This document shows, piece by piece, positions 41,401 through 56,400 of a stretch of 64,000 nucleotides of DNA. The position numbers and the translations under genes are program-made. The stretch comes from Limanda limanda (lineage: Eukaryota > Chordata > Actinopteri > Pleuronectiformes > Pleuronectidae), in assembly GCF_963576545.1 (NCBI RefSeq), contig NC_083649.1, positions 8,004,906 through 8,068,905 on the forward strand, given 5' to 3'. The stretch's first letter is position 1; each line of letters begins with the position of its first letter. The notes beneath the pieces were generated by a model, which had not been told where the DNA came from, ran no database searches, and saw only the letters and a program-made list of their open reading frames with translations.

Positions 41401-44400
41401 GTATTGGAAACACACAAACTGTGTTGAATACACTTGGATGCATTTATACTTATATAAATATTTTATTAACTTTGGTTAAACTAATAAAGGTTAGGTGCTG
41501 TAGTAACTCCAGTCCTGCAGAGGCCTGCCCAGCTCGAATGATCAGGCGTAACATTTCCATAAGCTTTGTAAAATCTTCTTTCATTTTCATATATGCAAAA
41601 CATCTGTGTATTTCCCCGTCCAAACAAAAGCTGCATGGGTACTGTGTCACAATTTCAGAGGCATCAACATGGAGCTGCTGCTTAAAGTTTCCAATAAAAT
41701 AAATAAAAAATAAACCTGGCTGTGAAGTTAACAGATTATAAATACTTTTCATTTCCAGAGATATCAAGTCATTCTCGGTTGCTTCACATGTAAACGTTCA
41801 AGTCAAGTGCTTTGTGCTTTTTTTGTAACCTGCTCAAACTGCATGAAGTGCAATATAACTGACACATTAAGGCGATATTGTCTCAATAAGACATTTCAAT
41901 ACACAATTTCTCAATAGTTTGTGCTGACAGGTTGTAATAATAATCAGTTCACAAGGGCTCCAGCATCACATACTTTACATGAGGTGTTCATCAATCCACA
42001 GGATCTGTTATGCATAGTTTTTCTACTACTACACCTGCTTTGGATATCCCGGTTGTGAAAGGGCGTGGATGTCCCATTTATTACATCGTTAAACACGACA
42101 TTATTACACTGGATCGGCAACAGTGTCGCATCAGTAAATACTGGCATCCTGAACCCTTATCTTCAACGATGCAATAATCCCCTGGTTATTTGCTGCTTTT
42201 AAGTTCCACTGGAAAATACATAGATGCAGGGCACACAGTTCATATTGACCATATCAAGCATTTTTGAGCCGTGATATCATTTTTCCATATTGCTTCAGTC
42301 AAAACAAACGATCTGAGCTGAGTTCATGTTTTTGTCTGGGCTCAATGTGGCCTCTCATTAACCTGTAATCCACTTCTTCTCTTTATAAAGCTGTTAATGG
42401 CTCTTTTATGTTGTTAGGCTTACGTACAGCGTAAACATCTCAGTACCGGGCATTACACCATGACCGCCAGTTGTTCATCCGCCACTAATCCTCAGGCTTC
42501 TCATTCAGCAAAGTGTTATATTCCACTGTGTGCAGATTTAGTCGTTCTGTGTGTCGTTGTGTCTCTTCCTCACAGACTCGCTTGTTTTTGTGTGTGAATG
42601 TGTTATTGTCCCACCGACCACACCTTAAAAACAGACTGAGGTCATTTTCCTGGAGAGCGTGTAAATTGAGTTGAAGCTGAACTCTGCTCTCCCTGCTGTC
42701 TCTGCTGTGTGTGTGTTTTTTTACCCAACAAAGGACAGTGGGTTTTATTTCCTTGACATTGTTTGGTTTGAATTTGAAGACGGTCTTTGCCATTAAGTTA
42801 CAAAATCCTTTACAGAGCTTTATAAACCTAACACTAAAAGACCATGATCATGCTTTTAATCTCAGTAATTATTCACATGTCTGCCTTTATGAATATTACA
42901 TATATTCCTCCTAAGAGGAGTGATTTCACATTCCATTTGAGTTGTGTTTTAACATGTAAATGTGCTACATAATTGGGTTTTCTGAATTAATCATAAAAAC
43001 TAATGTTGACTGAAATCTCTCACAAATGACTGCCGAAAGGACGTTACATTTATGACGAATTAGAAATGAGAAATTCAACTAAATATTATTATTTTTCATT
43101 ACAATGACATTATTGTGTCTTTTTTGGTCCAAAAAAAGTCAGTAGGCCCATACTATCATATGGAATAAAGAGTATCAGCAAATTCGACAAGCGGCAACCA
43201 TTAAATAAGTTGCCTATTAATGTATGACAGTGAAATGATTTTAAAAATAGTGAGTTAAAAAAGTGAAATAATGAGTTTCCTTTTGATCACTTAGATGATT
43301 CACTTGCTCATATTTGAAACAATAATTTTAATCTTGCGTTATGTCTCCATTTGTCTCATGCTCAGCTTTAGACTGTACAGTATTTTTTCTGAACTTTTAA
43401 ATTATTAAATTAAATTTTCTCATTTTGTCCCTCCAGGAGTCGGGGAGTGGGGAAGATGACCGCCGCTCTCAGCCGAGGAGGTAAGATATTAAATAATACT
43501 ATGCTGAATATCTGCTCCCACTCAAGTCCTTATTATATTACCCTTTTGTGACCCAACCCCTAAATTAGAACACAGGGCCTGTTCTGTGGCTGCCACTGAC
43601 CCCTGACCTGGAAACAGGAAATAGACTTAACACGAAGAACCATTAGATGAGTCATGAGATATTACATGTGTCGGAGCCCACAGGACTTTCTTCTTTTATT
43701 ATGGTGACATGACAAAGAGCTGCTGTGGTGTTGTGTGTGTGGTCCCTTGTTGCCTCAGGCAGTGAACTGGAGTTGGGAATCTTGTTTTTCCGGTTTCACT
43801 GAACCACGTTTGCAGTTGGTTTTAGTTCACAAAGAGTAAGTGATTTATTTTAGATGCTAATGATACTGTAAACCTCAGCTGCAGTGACACCTTTACTTCC
43901 CCTTTGTGTTAAATGTCTCTTGATATCAGAAAAGAAATCCCGAAATCCTCTCGTCTGATGTAAGGTGTGGTTTGCGGTCTGTCCATAAGAGGGCAGACGG
44001 CTCCCTGTGAGTCAGCTCTGGGTATGTGGGTCAGAGGAGCTGCACTGCTGATCCAGGGGCTGATTGGTTGCCACTCCCAAAGTCAGAGTGCCTCTGTGTC
44101 TGTCTGGTCACTGGAGCTCTGTGCCATCCCACTGAGAGGACGGTCTGTATTTGTGCAGCTGGGAGTGAAATCTATATTCACATGCAGCAGGGCTCTGTGT
44201 GTGTGTCTGTGTGTGTGTGTGTGTCTCTCAATCTGTGTGTGTGTGGGTGTGTGTGTGTCTCTCTGTGTCTGTGTGTGAGAAGGAGGGACAGAAAGGATTA
44301 GATGTAATTTCAATTAACAGTATTTTGTAAACTTATATTATTTATAAGAATATCTTGTTTTGAAGTCTGATTATAATTTGACCCTTGACCGTAATATTTC

Positions 44401-47400
44401 ATACACCCATGTGACATTTTCAAGGGAATAATAAAGGGTCCTGTGATGCTTGATTTTACTGTTGTTACACCCATTTATGAAATATCTACACCATGACACC
44501 ATGATATTAGTACGGACATGCCAAAAAAAAAGTTCTAAGAGGGAGAGAATTCTGGGGACGAGACCCGCCCCCAGAATGTGCACAGTGAGAGCCGTCTCTT
44601 CCGACTTTATGCTGAATACTGCCTGCCTGCCGAGGATTGGAGAGAGGGGGCGCTGTCCTCCTGTTCTTTTCCCTCTGGTCGGTATTTACTGTGTGACTCT
44701 GACCACTTCTCTGCGCTTACACCTCCTGATTTACATCGGGTCCCGCCCATGCAAATCTCGTAGAAGCAGGTGGATCAACTTTCAAAAAAAAATGGTGGAT
44801 TCTGCGATTTAGTTAGCAGCGTTGACTTACTAACCTGCACACACAAATTATCTAACTGCACATGCAGCACGCGCTCTCATACAAGGGATGGCTGGATTGA
44901 CACGTTATTAAAAGGGAAACGTTTTTTTGGTCATTTTGGATGGTTTCACCCCTCATCCCCCTACAAATTGCCTACTGTACATATTAAGGTCCTAGTGAGG
45001 AGTAGAATCTTGTCTTGTGTCAGGCACGGACTCAAATGTCAGCCCGATTATAGCCTGACAGCCCAACACTGAGGACGTATAGCTGGGGTAGGTTCAGAAA
45101 CCTAATGGATCAGCTGGTGACACAGATAAGGCTTGAGAAAGGCCCTAATGATCTGTTCCTCTAAAAACAGCATCACATATTGCTTTTGCTGTAATAGTGA
45201 AGCAAATTGTGTGTCTTTGGAGATCTAATTAAGATCTAACAGAACATGTGGGCGCGGTTCAATCAAATAGACAACCAGTATTGTTGAATTCCTGAATTGA
45301 CATTCCTAAAATCTTGAGACAAGGTTGTCCGTGTTCGCCCACGCTCCAGATGTCCGTGTGCTTGTCGTCAGACGTCAGCAGCTGCAGCAGAGCTCATCCC
45401 TGACACAGGTAGCGACATTCATTCAGACTAGAAGAAGGGTTTAGTGATGCAGTGTGTCTGTGTGCGTAAGCAGGGCCCGCTGCAGTTCTGCTGATTAAAG
45501 CCACTGACATCAGCAACACTGTGACATCAGCTGAAGCAGCAACGTCACTGGAGGACCTACAGGAGGGAGACAGAGGAATTCTAATGTGGTGCTTTGATTA
45601 AAGGTTTTTTTTTCCATGTCTTTTATAATCTGTGTAAATCCTCAATAAGATGAAAAGTCAAATCATGAATTTCAAAAAGGTCACTGGTTTAATTTTCTTT
45701 CCAGTTTACATCATGCCGCTGCGACTGTTAAACCTTTTTACGTCACTCTTGTAATCTTGGGTGAGATGATGGTGCTTTCAGCTCTTTTTCCTCAGAGCAA
45801 GAGGGTTCAGGGTTTGAGTCTGTGAGTCGACACTTGTGTTTGTAGTTTGTTCTGGTTCTACACTTTCATCTGATTATAGGCGACTCCACATTGCCTGTAG
45901 GTGTGAATGTGGAGGTGAGTTGTTGTCTTTACATATCAGTCGTGCGACCCCCTCTATTGTCAATTGGAGTTGTCTCCCGGTGTGTGTATGTCTGTGTATT
46001 TTTGTTTCAAATCAGTAGGTAAATAAAAATTGAACAGCCTCGGATGCACTTTATTATTTATTTATATATATATATTTTTATATGTATTTATATATATATG
46101 TATGTGATCTGATCCCAAGGGTGACTGTCTGTGTATTTGTATACATGGAGACGTAAGAGCAACAGAGGAGTGTCCGGTGTCTGTCTGCATGTAACGACCA
46201 CATTCCGGCCTTTACTGCTCTGGATTGGATGGTGTGAATTTCAGCAGACAAATGAGAGAACAGTAAAATGGAACTTGAGAATTTTTTGTCCAAAAACACA
46301 GAATACACGTAGATTGCTGAGAGTCCATGCGCTTCTAGATGGAAAAGTAGAGCAGCTAAGGGATTTGAAAGGGCAGTAAAGAGTACTAAACTCTCAAACA
46401 TTTAAAATATGCCCCTCTGTCTCCTCCAGTGTTTCCACTAAGTGCCTGTACTTCCTATCTAATGCACATATTTCAATAAAGCACCTGTGAATCAACGGTC
46501 TAATAAATAAACACTCTTCATCGTGTGAAGATCACTGAGAGACCGACCAACTTCATCTTGGGTCTGAATCATGTGTCTTGGCTTCTTGACCACGGAGGTC
46601 AAAGACACCACAAAAACACACGACACAAGCAGATACACACTTGCAATATTGGGTCACAGTTGGGCCTAAAGGAAAACACCACTGCAGGTGTTGTTTATCC
46701 TGTGATTTGAATTGGAAGTCAGGTGGTGACCACCCATTAACCCTTGGTGTGTAAACCAGCCTATAAACAGAAACCATGAGGAATCAACAAGCAGCGTAAC
46801 CAAGTCTAAGGTCAAGTTTCCCCATGGGATCATGAGCGGCCTGTTGTGTCCTTTTTGATTTCTCAATCTCCCTTGTTGTGGCGGTGGTGTTGTTGTTGTG
46901 GTGGTGTTGCTAGAAGCAGCAGCACCTAAGGTGTCAGGTGTCGCTGTCTCCGGTGAGAATTTCCCCGTAAGGCTACAGACCTCGAATTGATTACACTACT
47001 TTGCCACCTTTCAGCGGCAGGGTGCAGAAAAAACACGTGTGGGGGATAATTGATGCTTAATCAGGAGTAGCGTTGTCATGGTAGCTAAGTAACAAGCTTT
47101 CTGGTGATGTCATCACCACCCTTTTCATTTATATCAGTCTGGAAAGCTGTGGCATGTTGAATAAATGCCACAAAGGAAAATAAACATGTTGAATAAGTTA
47201 ATATAAAATATTTGAACACTAGGGATCAAGATAGGATGCAGAAGTAAGTACTAAGTAAACTTCCAAATGGCCTCTAAGATTGCACAGCTTTTCATGTTTA
47301 ATTGTCTGACTCTGTATCTTGGCTATGACAATGATCAATCGAAAGATATGGGAAATACTATCTGAACATATAAGATGCCCTTGGTTCAAGGTCGACTTGA

Positions 47401-50400
47401 GACCTTTGTGTTTGACATATACACGTCTTGTATGTTGTATATACAGTAAATCATATAAGAGCCATCACAGCAGGACCTAACATTCAGGGGATCGGCAGTC
47501 TTGAAAAGTCTTAAACATTCTATCCATCTTTATCAAGAACGTTTTTTTTAAAAACTCAAATTTAATTTTAAATAAGTCCCTCGCCTTTTGTTGGGAGTAA
47601 TATTACGTACAAAGTCTTCACAGTCTTTCAGAGAAGGTCCGATGGTAATCGAACTGATCTACAATAAAGTAACTGTGTAAAACAGATATTTTATGTTGTG
47701 TAAAATTTAGGGCTGGGCGATATGGTCAAAAATGATATCAAGAAGAATCATATCTGTCAATGTCAGTAATAATATCACAATAAATGTCACATGATTCATT
47801 TATTTAAAGACCAAGTTTTCCTCCAAAGTGAAGGTTGTAGTTTTAAAATCTTCTTTATAGGAAAAGAATGACAAACACTTAATAAACAGCAAAACATTTT
47901 ACAAATCTGAGATTTATCAATTATGTGTTATACCTTCTCACTGTGCTTGTAGAATGCATAACTAATATATCAACATGATTTGGACTTTTGTTATAAATTA
48001 AAATGATGTTGTGTAAACTATTGATATTGTTTTCATGCCCAGCTCTAATAAAAAAATGGTTTATTATTATAAAAAAATTACAAGAAAAATATAGCATATG
48101 ATACATATAAATAGTGAGTATCAGGACTTGGAAGTAAAACAATATCAATAATTATTGCAATATAATTATTATTTATAAAATGTTTAGCTGTTTATCAAGT
48201 GTTTAAAATTTACATAAGAGTCAGAAACCAGCAAACCAGCAAAGATCTGTCTTTAAATCAGAAATAAGAGGTTGACATTCATTATGATAATTATGGAAAA
48301 TATTGATCTTGATATAATTGAAAACCATGTAGCCCAGCTGTAATATATACTTCTTACATCAATCATGTGCAGAATGAGCAGCATCAGAGGGAGGCTTTGA
48401 AAACAGGTCTGTTGTTGACCACAGACACAGTGGCACTAATCAGCCTCCATACAGGGCTGTGACAGACGCTGTGACAGACGCTGATTGGTCAGTGAGTCTC
48501 CTCCCCCCCGTCAGCTGCAGGATTTACCGCAGCGTGCTGCAGGAGCTCCACAGACCAGATGTTCCCGAGCACCTGCTCCACATCTGTCCGCACATCGTTC
48601 CGCTCTTTCAAACATCACCTCCGCGGATATTTCCCCAAAATCTGCAAAAAGCTCATTAGGAGCACCACGGGACCGCTGTTATCAGAGCCGACCCCCGGTG
48701 ACTCCATCCCGCCTCCCTCGCGTCCTGCCCCGGCCACCGGAGCAGCGATGCCTCCCGGGGTGGTGACCGCGCCACGGAGCTCGTCCGCCGGCTGCTTCTG
48801 CGTCTGCTGCGCCGGGAAGATGAGCCCTCGCCTCGGCGTGGACACCTCCGTGGGGTCTCAGGGGGACATTGACCAGCTGTGAGTTAAAGAAGTGTTCGCA
48901 GCGGCTTCTGAGGTGGTGGTGGTGTTCTCATCATGGTTCTCATGTGCTCATTAGCGACGTGTCTAGAGTCTGATCCAGGCAGGGATTGTTTCCTCTGGTA
49001 GCTGTCATGGAAAATCCCAGTACATCCCATCTCGACACAGTTCATGTTCTTATTTGTCCAGCTCTCCAGTGCTTGGCAGAGATCTGGTATGACAAAGGCT
49101 TGTGGTGTTTCCCATGATGACTAAATGGGAGGGATATGACAGCAGAACAAGGTGTTTCCTTCCCTTTGCTCCTGGATGCCACACTCATCTGCTCACATGC
49201 ACTCCACCCACCTTCAATGGTTGTTTCCCCATTTGAGAGATGTGCCTAATATGGATGTTTGTGGGGCAGTGAGGGAGGCACAGACTGTTCATGAGTCAGA
49301 GGATGTGATGAATGCAAACTTCCAGTTATTGGCAATAGATGTGTTGGAGCCGTCACTTTAAAGTGATGGTTTCTCAGGGAGACAGTTATGCTGAGGTCCG
49401 TGCTATTGCTGCACTTTTATTTAATTTCATCATGAAGGAATCTGTTTGTAAAGAAGATGCAGATTTTGACTGTTCAGAAAAATGGAACATCAAATCTCTT
49501 AACATCTATTTTTCTAACTTGGGAATATAACTGGGTACTTTTTAAACCCATCGTTGTGAAGCAGAGATTTGCCTTATTTTCACTTTTGTCTTAATTGCTG
49601 TCCGTTCGGGGTCTTTCACCTTAGCTTCTGTCTCACTCCTTCATCGTCCTTCTCTGCCATGTGTTTTTCTTTGCAGTCAGTGTGTAATGACAGAAAGGTA
49701 CAGCCAGGGGTCGCTGTTGTCTCTACATTCACTCCATCATAACAAAACACACTGAGGCCTTTATCCCTTTGTCTGGTGTATTTGTTTGCTACTAGTTTGG
49801 TTGTGATTCAGAAAACATCAGAGCAATGTCAAACTCCAAGGAATTCATTAAGTCCATTACATAACTCAGAATTGCCAAGTAGCTTAGTTGCAGTTGCTCA
49901 TTTCATGCCAGTAGTTGTTCAGTTTTGTGCCTTAAAGTACTGAAGTCTGAAAGCCAGTTACTCCGAGTACAATGATGCAAAACTTTGGCTAGATCTGCTT
50001 GTCTGAGGAAGAGGAGGGTTCATGTGATGAAGAGGTTGGTAGAATTGGCAGTTTCCTCTCTGATACTCTATTTATCTGTTTTTCTTCTGCCCCCTGCCTC
50101 ATCTTTTCGATGTCCGGTTCAGTTAAGCCGACACGTTATTAAAACCAGCTGCTGTTTGTTGCGAACTGCACAGTCGAGTGTTTTAAGCTCATAAAGTCCC
50201 ATAAACTTCACTGTTATTGTTATTTTTGACTATGATGTTTGTTCAGGATATCGTCCGTGTTGTCTTAAGAAAATATCAAATTAAATCACCTTTATTGAGA
50301 TACTTTCAATCTTCAGATGACAAAAGACCTCATACTCAATATTCACCTGATGTTTTCATTATGAAGAACAAAACCCTCTGCTTCATTCAGCTGGCCAATA

Positions 50401-53400
50401 AAAACACAGCATCCCCACAGCAGCAGCAACAGTGTCAGGGCACGGTTACACACATGTGAAGCGAAGTTCACTAAAGTTTAACTCCATTTGAAACCACAGC
50501 AGATCTGCTTTTCTACAGGAGGCCAATTATTTATTTTCCCTCCGGCTAAATCGCCCATTGCCCACGGTTACATATTTATTTATTTAGAGGCAGAAATCTT
50601 TCACATTTGCAAAACAGACGGAGAAGCAGTGAATCATTAAAATATTGTTTTGATATTCAGTGGACTAATTAATTAATTAATTCAACAATTGCTTCAATTA
50701 GTCATCTGCACACATCTCTGAAGGATCATCGAAGGCCACATGTGCCATTTAGGTTCTTAATCTTTTTGTAATTCTTAAGTTGGAGCTGGTTGTAGTCAGT
50801 TCGATTTTTTTGGGAAACTTCAGTAAAGGATTTAAATTTATAACTAAAGGATTTGAATAAATGACTTTTGTCTCTCTCGTTTTGTCCAGCATCAGTGAAA
50901 GTTTCCTGACAGTCAAAGGAGCCGCTCTGTTCTTACCTCGAGGAAATGGCTCCACCTGTTCTTCTGCCTCTCGCTTTTCACAGCTGCGCAGCAAACATGC
51001 AGGTAAGATAAACGGCCTACCTCAAGAGCCGTACTCTGTTTAATGCATCACTGGTGTTTGTTTTTTTTGTTTGATTTTTAGAACTTTTTTGAAGAGAAAC
51101 ACAAACATTCCTTGACAACATCACAAATTATATATGAGAGACTGATTAGTGAAAAATAATAAATAAATAAATGGACAGTTAAGACATTCCATCGTACCAC
51201 AGGATTCCCCTCAGTGAGGTATCCTGCAATAGGTAGCCACCTCCTCACAAAAACATTAGACCTTAATTGTAATTGGCCAGTTAAAGCCTCCATTCCATAC
51301 ACCTCCCTCAGCTGCTGTTTCCACTGTGCCACTGTAGGTGGCTGTGGATTCAACCATTTTATTGTTACCATTTTCCTAGCAGTCATCAAGAGTATATGTA
51401 ACAAGTGCTCTTGGTCTCTTGTGTACATGCCTTCAGGGGTTAGATCGAAAAGAAACTGACTTGGGGTGAATAGTATATTAATTCCCAAAACTTTATCTAT
51501 CTCGCTCTTTATCCCCTTCCAGAAAGGAAGCATCATTTAGCAATCCCAAAATATGTGTGAGTGGTCGCCAACCATTCCACATCGTCTCCAGCAGTATATT
51601 GCCGCTGGATTATCTGCAAATTAAATATAAAAAGGGTTGTCTGATGTATCCAGTAACAGATTTCTGTATATATGGGAAACATGCTTTTTACTGGGTAATT
51701 GATGTTTAGTTATTTTAATAAAGTAAATTTCCATGTTCGTTGGAGCATTTTTGATTATATTCCAATCTGTATGGTTTGTAATGTAATTTCTTATCTGAAA
51801 ATACCGGAACATATCACTTCGGCGTAAAAGGAATTTGTCTTGTAGATAGGAGAATGGCTGTATACCCGTGTCACAAAGCCACTGGTCAATAACCCTCAGG
51901 TTTCTGCCTGCCCACCTCTTAAAAGTGATATCTGTTGTTATCACTGGTGTTTTTAATAAATAAGCTTTTCATTTATTCACACATTAATACAAGTTGTGTT
52001 TTCTCAGGAGACATCCAGCAGCACCTGCAAACCATGTTCACTCTCCTCAGACCGGAGGACAACATCAAACTGGTGCGTTCACTGTTACACAAACACGTGC
52101 AAAATTCATTCTTAAGATTGTCGAAACCAACCGCGTCTTGTTTCCTGCTCCAGGCGGTTCGACTGGAGAGCATCCACTCGGGCATCACCCGCTACATGGT
52201 GGTGGTGTCAACCAATGGTCGTCAGGACACGGAGGAGAGCGTGGTGCTGGGAATGGACTTCAGTCCCGTAGATAGGTGAGTCGGTTACACACGCATGCTT
52301 GTGTGTTTCTGTTTTGATTCAGTGCTTAAATTAAGAGTGGAACTGGGATTCTTCTTCCGTCACAAATCTTGTTTTTCTTTTTTTACCAGAAAAAAGTTGA
52401 TTGCTAACACTTTCCTCCCTGTACTCGATTACAGTGATCTCTTATATATGAATGCCCCAGCAAACTGTCTGCGTTCTCTAGACACTGTATATCATGGTGC
52501 CTTAAGTTTTGTCACTGGTTGTAAAGCCCTCACTCACCGCTGCATCTTATATGCTCGAGTTGAGTGGCCATCTCTGGCAGCACGCCGCCTTATACATTGG
52601 CTTATTTTTTTTTGATAAAGCTATCTTGGGTCTGCTCTCCCACTACTTATGTAATTACATCTTTAAATCCAAGAGCAATTACTGCTTACGTTCAAATGAG
52701 TTTTATTTATTAATTATGCCCAAAGTTCACTCTGAATTTGGTAAGCACTGTTTTAAGTTCGCTGCACCTGCTGCTTGGAATGCACTGCAAAAAACTCTAA
52801 AGTTAAAGGAGCTCATAAACCTTGAAACTTTGAAGACTCGTGTGAGAGAAATTGGAGCGGCTTCATACCGCACTTGTTCTTGTTTTGGTGTGAATCCGGA
52901 GCTTTAGTCCTGTTGCCTTATCTTTTTTTTTTTTTAAATGTATTTTATCTGTGTTATGTGATTTCTGTGTGTCTTGTGATTGTTGACATTTTTTGTATGC
53001 TGCGGTCTTGGCCAGGCTTCCCTTGGAAAAGAGGTCATTGTATCTCAACGGGACCGACCTGGTTAAATAAAGGCAAATAAAAAAAAAAAGTTGTAACATG
53101 GAGTTTTTTTTTTTTTCTCACCTGCAGCTCATGTTCTGTCGGGCTGGTTTTGCCCTTATGGAGCGACACGTTGATACATCTGGATGGAGATGGGTGAGAA
53201 AACACATCAATCTTTAAATCTCCGAGCAAACATCCATCACAACACCAGTGTGCTGAGTTTCTGTCCTTCTGTGCTTCCAGGGGTTTCACTGTGTCAACTG
53301 ATAGCAGAGTGCTTGTCTTCAAGCCGGTTTCTGTGCAAGCCATGTGGTGAGTCACCCTGCATTAATCACACCGGTCGGTAGAAATGCACACCTGTATCTT

Positions 53401-56400
53401 CCTTGTATTGTTAGCAAGTGTTCATCTCGGTGTCAAATTTTGTGCCATTGATTCAGAAGCCTTTTTTTTATTTCAAGATCTCAAATTCTCTCTCAATCTG
53501 ACAGGTCGGCCCTCCAGTCCCTCCACAAAGCGTGTGACGTGGCTCGTTGTCATAACTACTTCCCTGGCAGCTTGTTCCTCACCTGGGTCAGCTACTATCA
53601 AAGCAGGGTCTCCTCCGACCAAGTCCGCATCAATGAGTGGAACACCATGCAGGATCTGATGTCGCACCGTGCTGACTCACCCGTCCTCTTCTCCGATGCG
53701 TAAGTATCTAAATCGTGTGGAATGTGTTTATTTTCTTCCACTAGGTGTCTGATCAGGATTTTGTTGATCTTCTTTTTATTGATGACACTAACAAATTTCA
53801 ACAGTCACCTGTTTACTAAGACTAAAACAGTTCGGTCTTAATTCTCCTCCGTTAGGAAAATGATGTCTAATTAAATATAACACATTTCAATGCCACTGTG
53901 TTTTTGCAGACCTACAGAGAGAGAGCTGACCGAGCGGCAGATCAAAACCAGTCTGAGAGAAATCATGATGCTGAAAGACCTGGAGAATGTGACCTGTAAA
54001 GAGGTGAGTCACCGCTAGTATTTAACTTGAAACTTGTGATACCTGCATTTTAGGTTAATGTTTGCAAGATTGTATCTGTGTGTTCACCTGTTTCCTGTCT
54101 GGACGCGCTCTTCAGATCCGAACGGAGCTGGAAATGCACATGACGTGCAACCTGAGAGAGTTCAAGGAGTACATCGACAACGAGATGATTGTCATCCTGG
54201 GCCAGATGGACAGTCCCACAGAGATCTTCGATTACGTCTTTTTGGTAGGTCCCCTCATGACAACTCTGATGCTGCATCCACAGGAGGAAACAGGTGCTGC
54301 TCGATCTCAGATTATATCAAGAACACTCTTTGCTTAGACGTGAATGATTTATCATTTTTAGTAAATCAGATTGAGTACATGCACATCAGTTTGTGTCAGG
54401 ATGTCTGTGGCTCCCAATTTTAAGGTGCTTTGTTATTTTCCGGTCTGGAGTGGACATTGGAGAACACATTGGACATAAGGATTTAAGCATTATGAAAAGC
54501 TCAGTAGAAGGCCTGAATAAGTCTGAGGATTGCTTTTGTGTCCTACAGGGATCTGAGTGGAATGCATCCAATTTGGAGGAGTTGCAGAACCACGGGTAAG
54601 GAGAAGGACGAAGGCACCAAACCACTCTCTAAAGTTATACTGACATCGATTCTTCAAGATCAGTCTAACAACTGCCCATCCAATGAACGTGTCTCACCTT
54701 TCCTCTCATTCGTGTCTCGCTCTTCCACAGGGTTCAGTACATCCTCAATGTAACGAGGGAGATAGATAACTTCTTCCCTGGTGTATTCGAGTACCACAAC
54801 ATCCGCGTGTATGACGAGGAGGCCACCGACCTGCTCGCCTATTGGAATGACACCTACAAGTTTATTACTAGAGCCAAGTGAGTTTCAGATGACTGCATGT
54901 ATCTTGTTATGGAAAAGCTATCCCTTCTCTGTCTGCTCGTGTCAGTTGAGTTATCTCCCATGGAAAAATTGGATTCGGTCAGATATTTATCTCATGCTTG
55001 ATCCTTTATATCCTCACCAGGAAAGCTGGATCCAAGTGTCTGGTGCACTGTAAAATGGGGATAAGTCGCTCTGCTGCCACCGTGATCGCATACGCCATGA
55101 AGGAGTTTGCATGGGATTTGAAAAAGGCCTTCGATTATGTCAAGGAGCGTCGAGCTGTGACCAAACCTAACCCCTCTTTCATGAGACAGCTGGAGGAGTA
55201 TCAGGGAATACTGCTGGCCAGGTACCCACACAAACACACAGACACACACAAGCATGGATTTCTGGGTATAACACACCAAAAAGCACACACACGTATATAT
55301 CAGTTACCCTATATATGCCTAATTGTTTTTATCAAAATCAATGAATCATTTGCTGGGAAAATGATGAAATTGTAAAAAAAAAGTGGCGAGGTTAATAATT
55401 CCAGCAGTATATTGTTACATAGAGAGGACACGAGAGACATCGTGAGACATTAAGATGTTTTTCTTGTCACCTTCTCCAACAGCCGGCAGAGGCACAACAA
55501 ACTGTGGCGCTCTCACTCCGACAGCGACTTGTCCGAGCACCACGAGCCACTGTGCAAATCGTTAGGTCAGCCGCACAGCCTGGGTCGCTCTGACCCTCAC
55601 AACCAGGCCAGCAGCGCGCCCGGTCCCTCTGTGAAAGAACTGCTGGAGTCATTGGGAACTTCAGCCAGGGCTGGCAAAGCAACACGCTCCACCAGCCAGT
55701 CTGACACCGGCATCCAGTCCAATCCGCTCAGCTCTTCATCCTTCCAGGGGGCTGCAGCTCTCTCAGGTGATGCTGTCCCTCGCGGCCTGGAGATCCCTCG
55801 TTTTGTTGCAGCTCAGAGACGCCAGCTGGATCCCCCCCGTCCTGAATCCACAGCTGGCTCCGTTTCTCCGTTATCTCCTCGGCTGTCCAATGGCTTATGT
55901 GACGCTGAGGAGCCGGCGTCATCACCTCCTTTATCCCAGCCGAGGGCCGCCACCGTGGTGCCTGAGCCTCAAAAGACAGATACGGTGACTGTTGCACAAA
56001 GTGTCTCGGTGGGCCAGCCTCACCCGCCCCCCTCTCTTCACCACCTCCCCCTCTCTCCCGCTCCGGCCCCAGCCTGCACGGACGAGGTTATCCGACCACC
56101 GGTGTCATCCTGCCCTCAGCCTGTGACAAAAAAGATTCTAGTGTCCGTGCCTGAGCCCATGGCAACACAAACACCAAGCACACTATCAGCTGGACCCCAG
56201 GGTCTGTCTGTACCAGTGCCTGTCAAAAATCCAGACTGTGACCAGCAGCTGTGTGGCTCGTCTTTGGACGGTTCAGCAGCTCATCCTCCCTCCACCAGTG
56301 ATTTCGTCAGCCATCCCAGTGCCATTCCTCAAGACGGTGAAGTGTTGGTCGGCCCCAGTGCGGATCACATTAACTTTTTCAGTGCCAGGGAAAAGTTCAA

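Larger units (their letters stand above)
43481..50889 (+). other. ssh2: ssh2 intron 2
   Basis: Besides the alternative first exon (48559-48878) and the MITE (47708-48342), I see GT-rich tracts near 44200-44280 and no recognisable gene. Confidence 0.55.
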
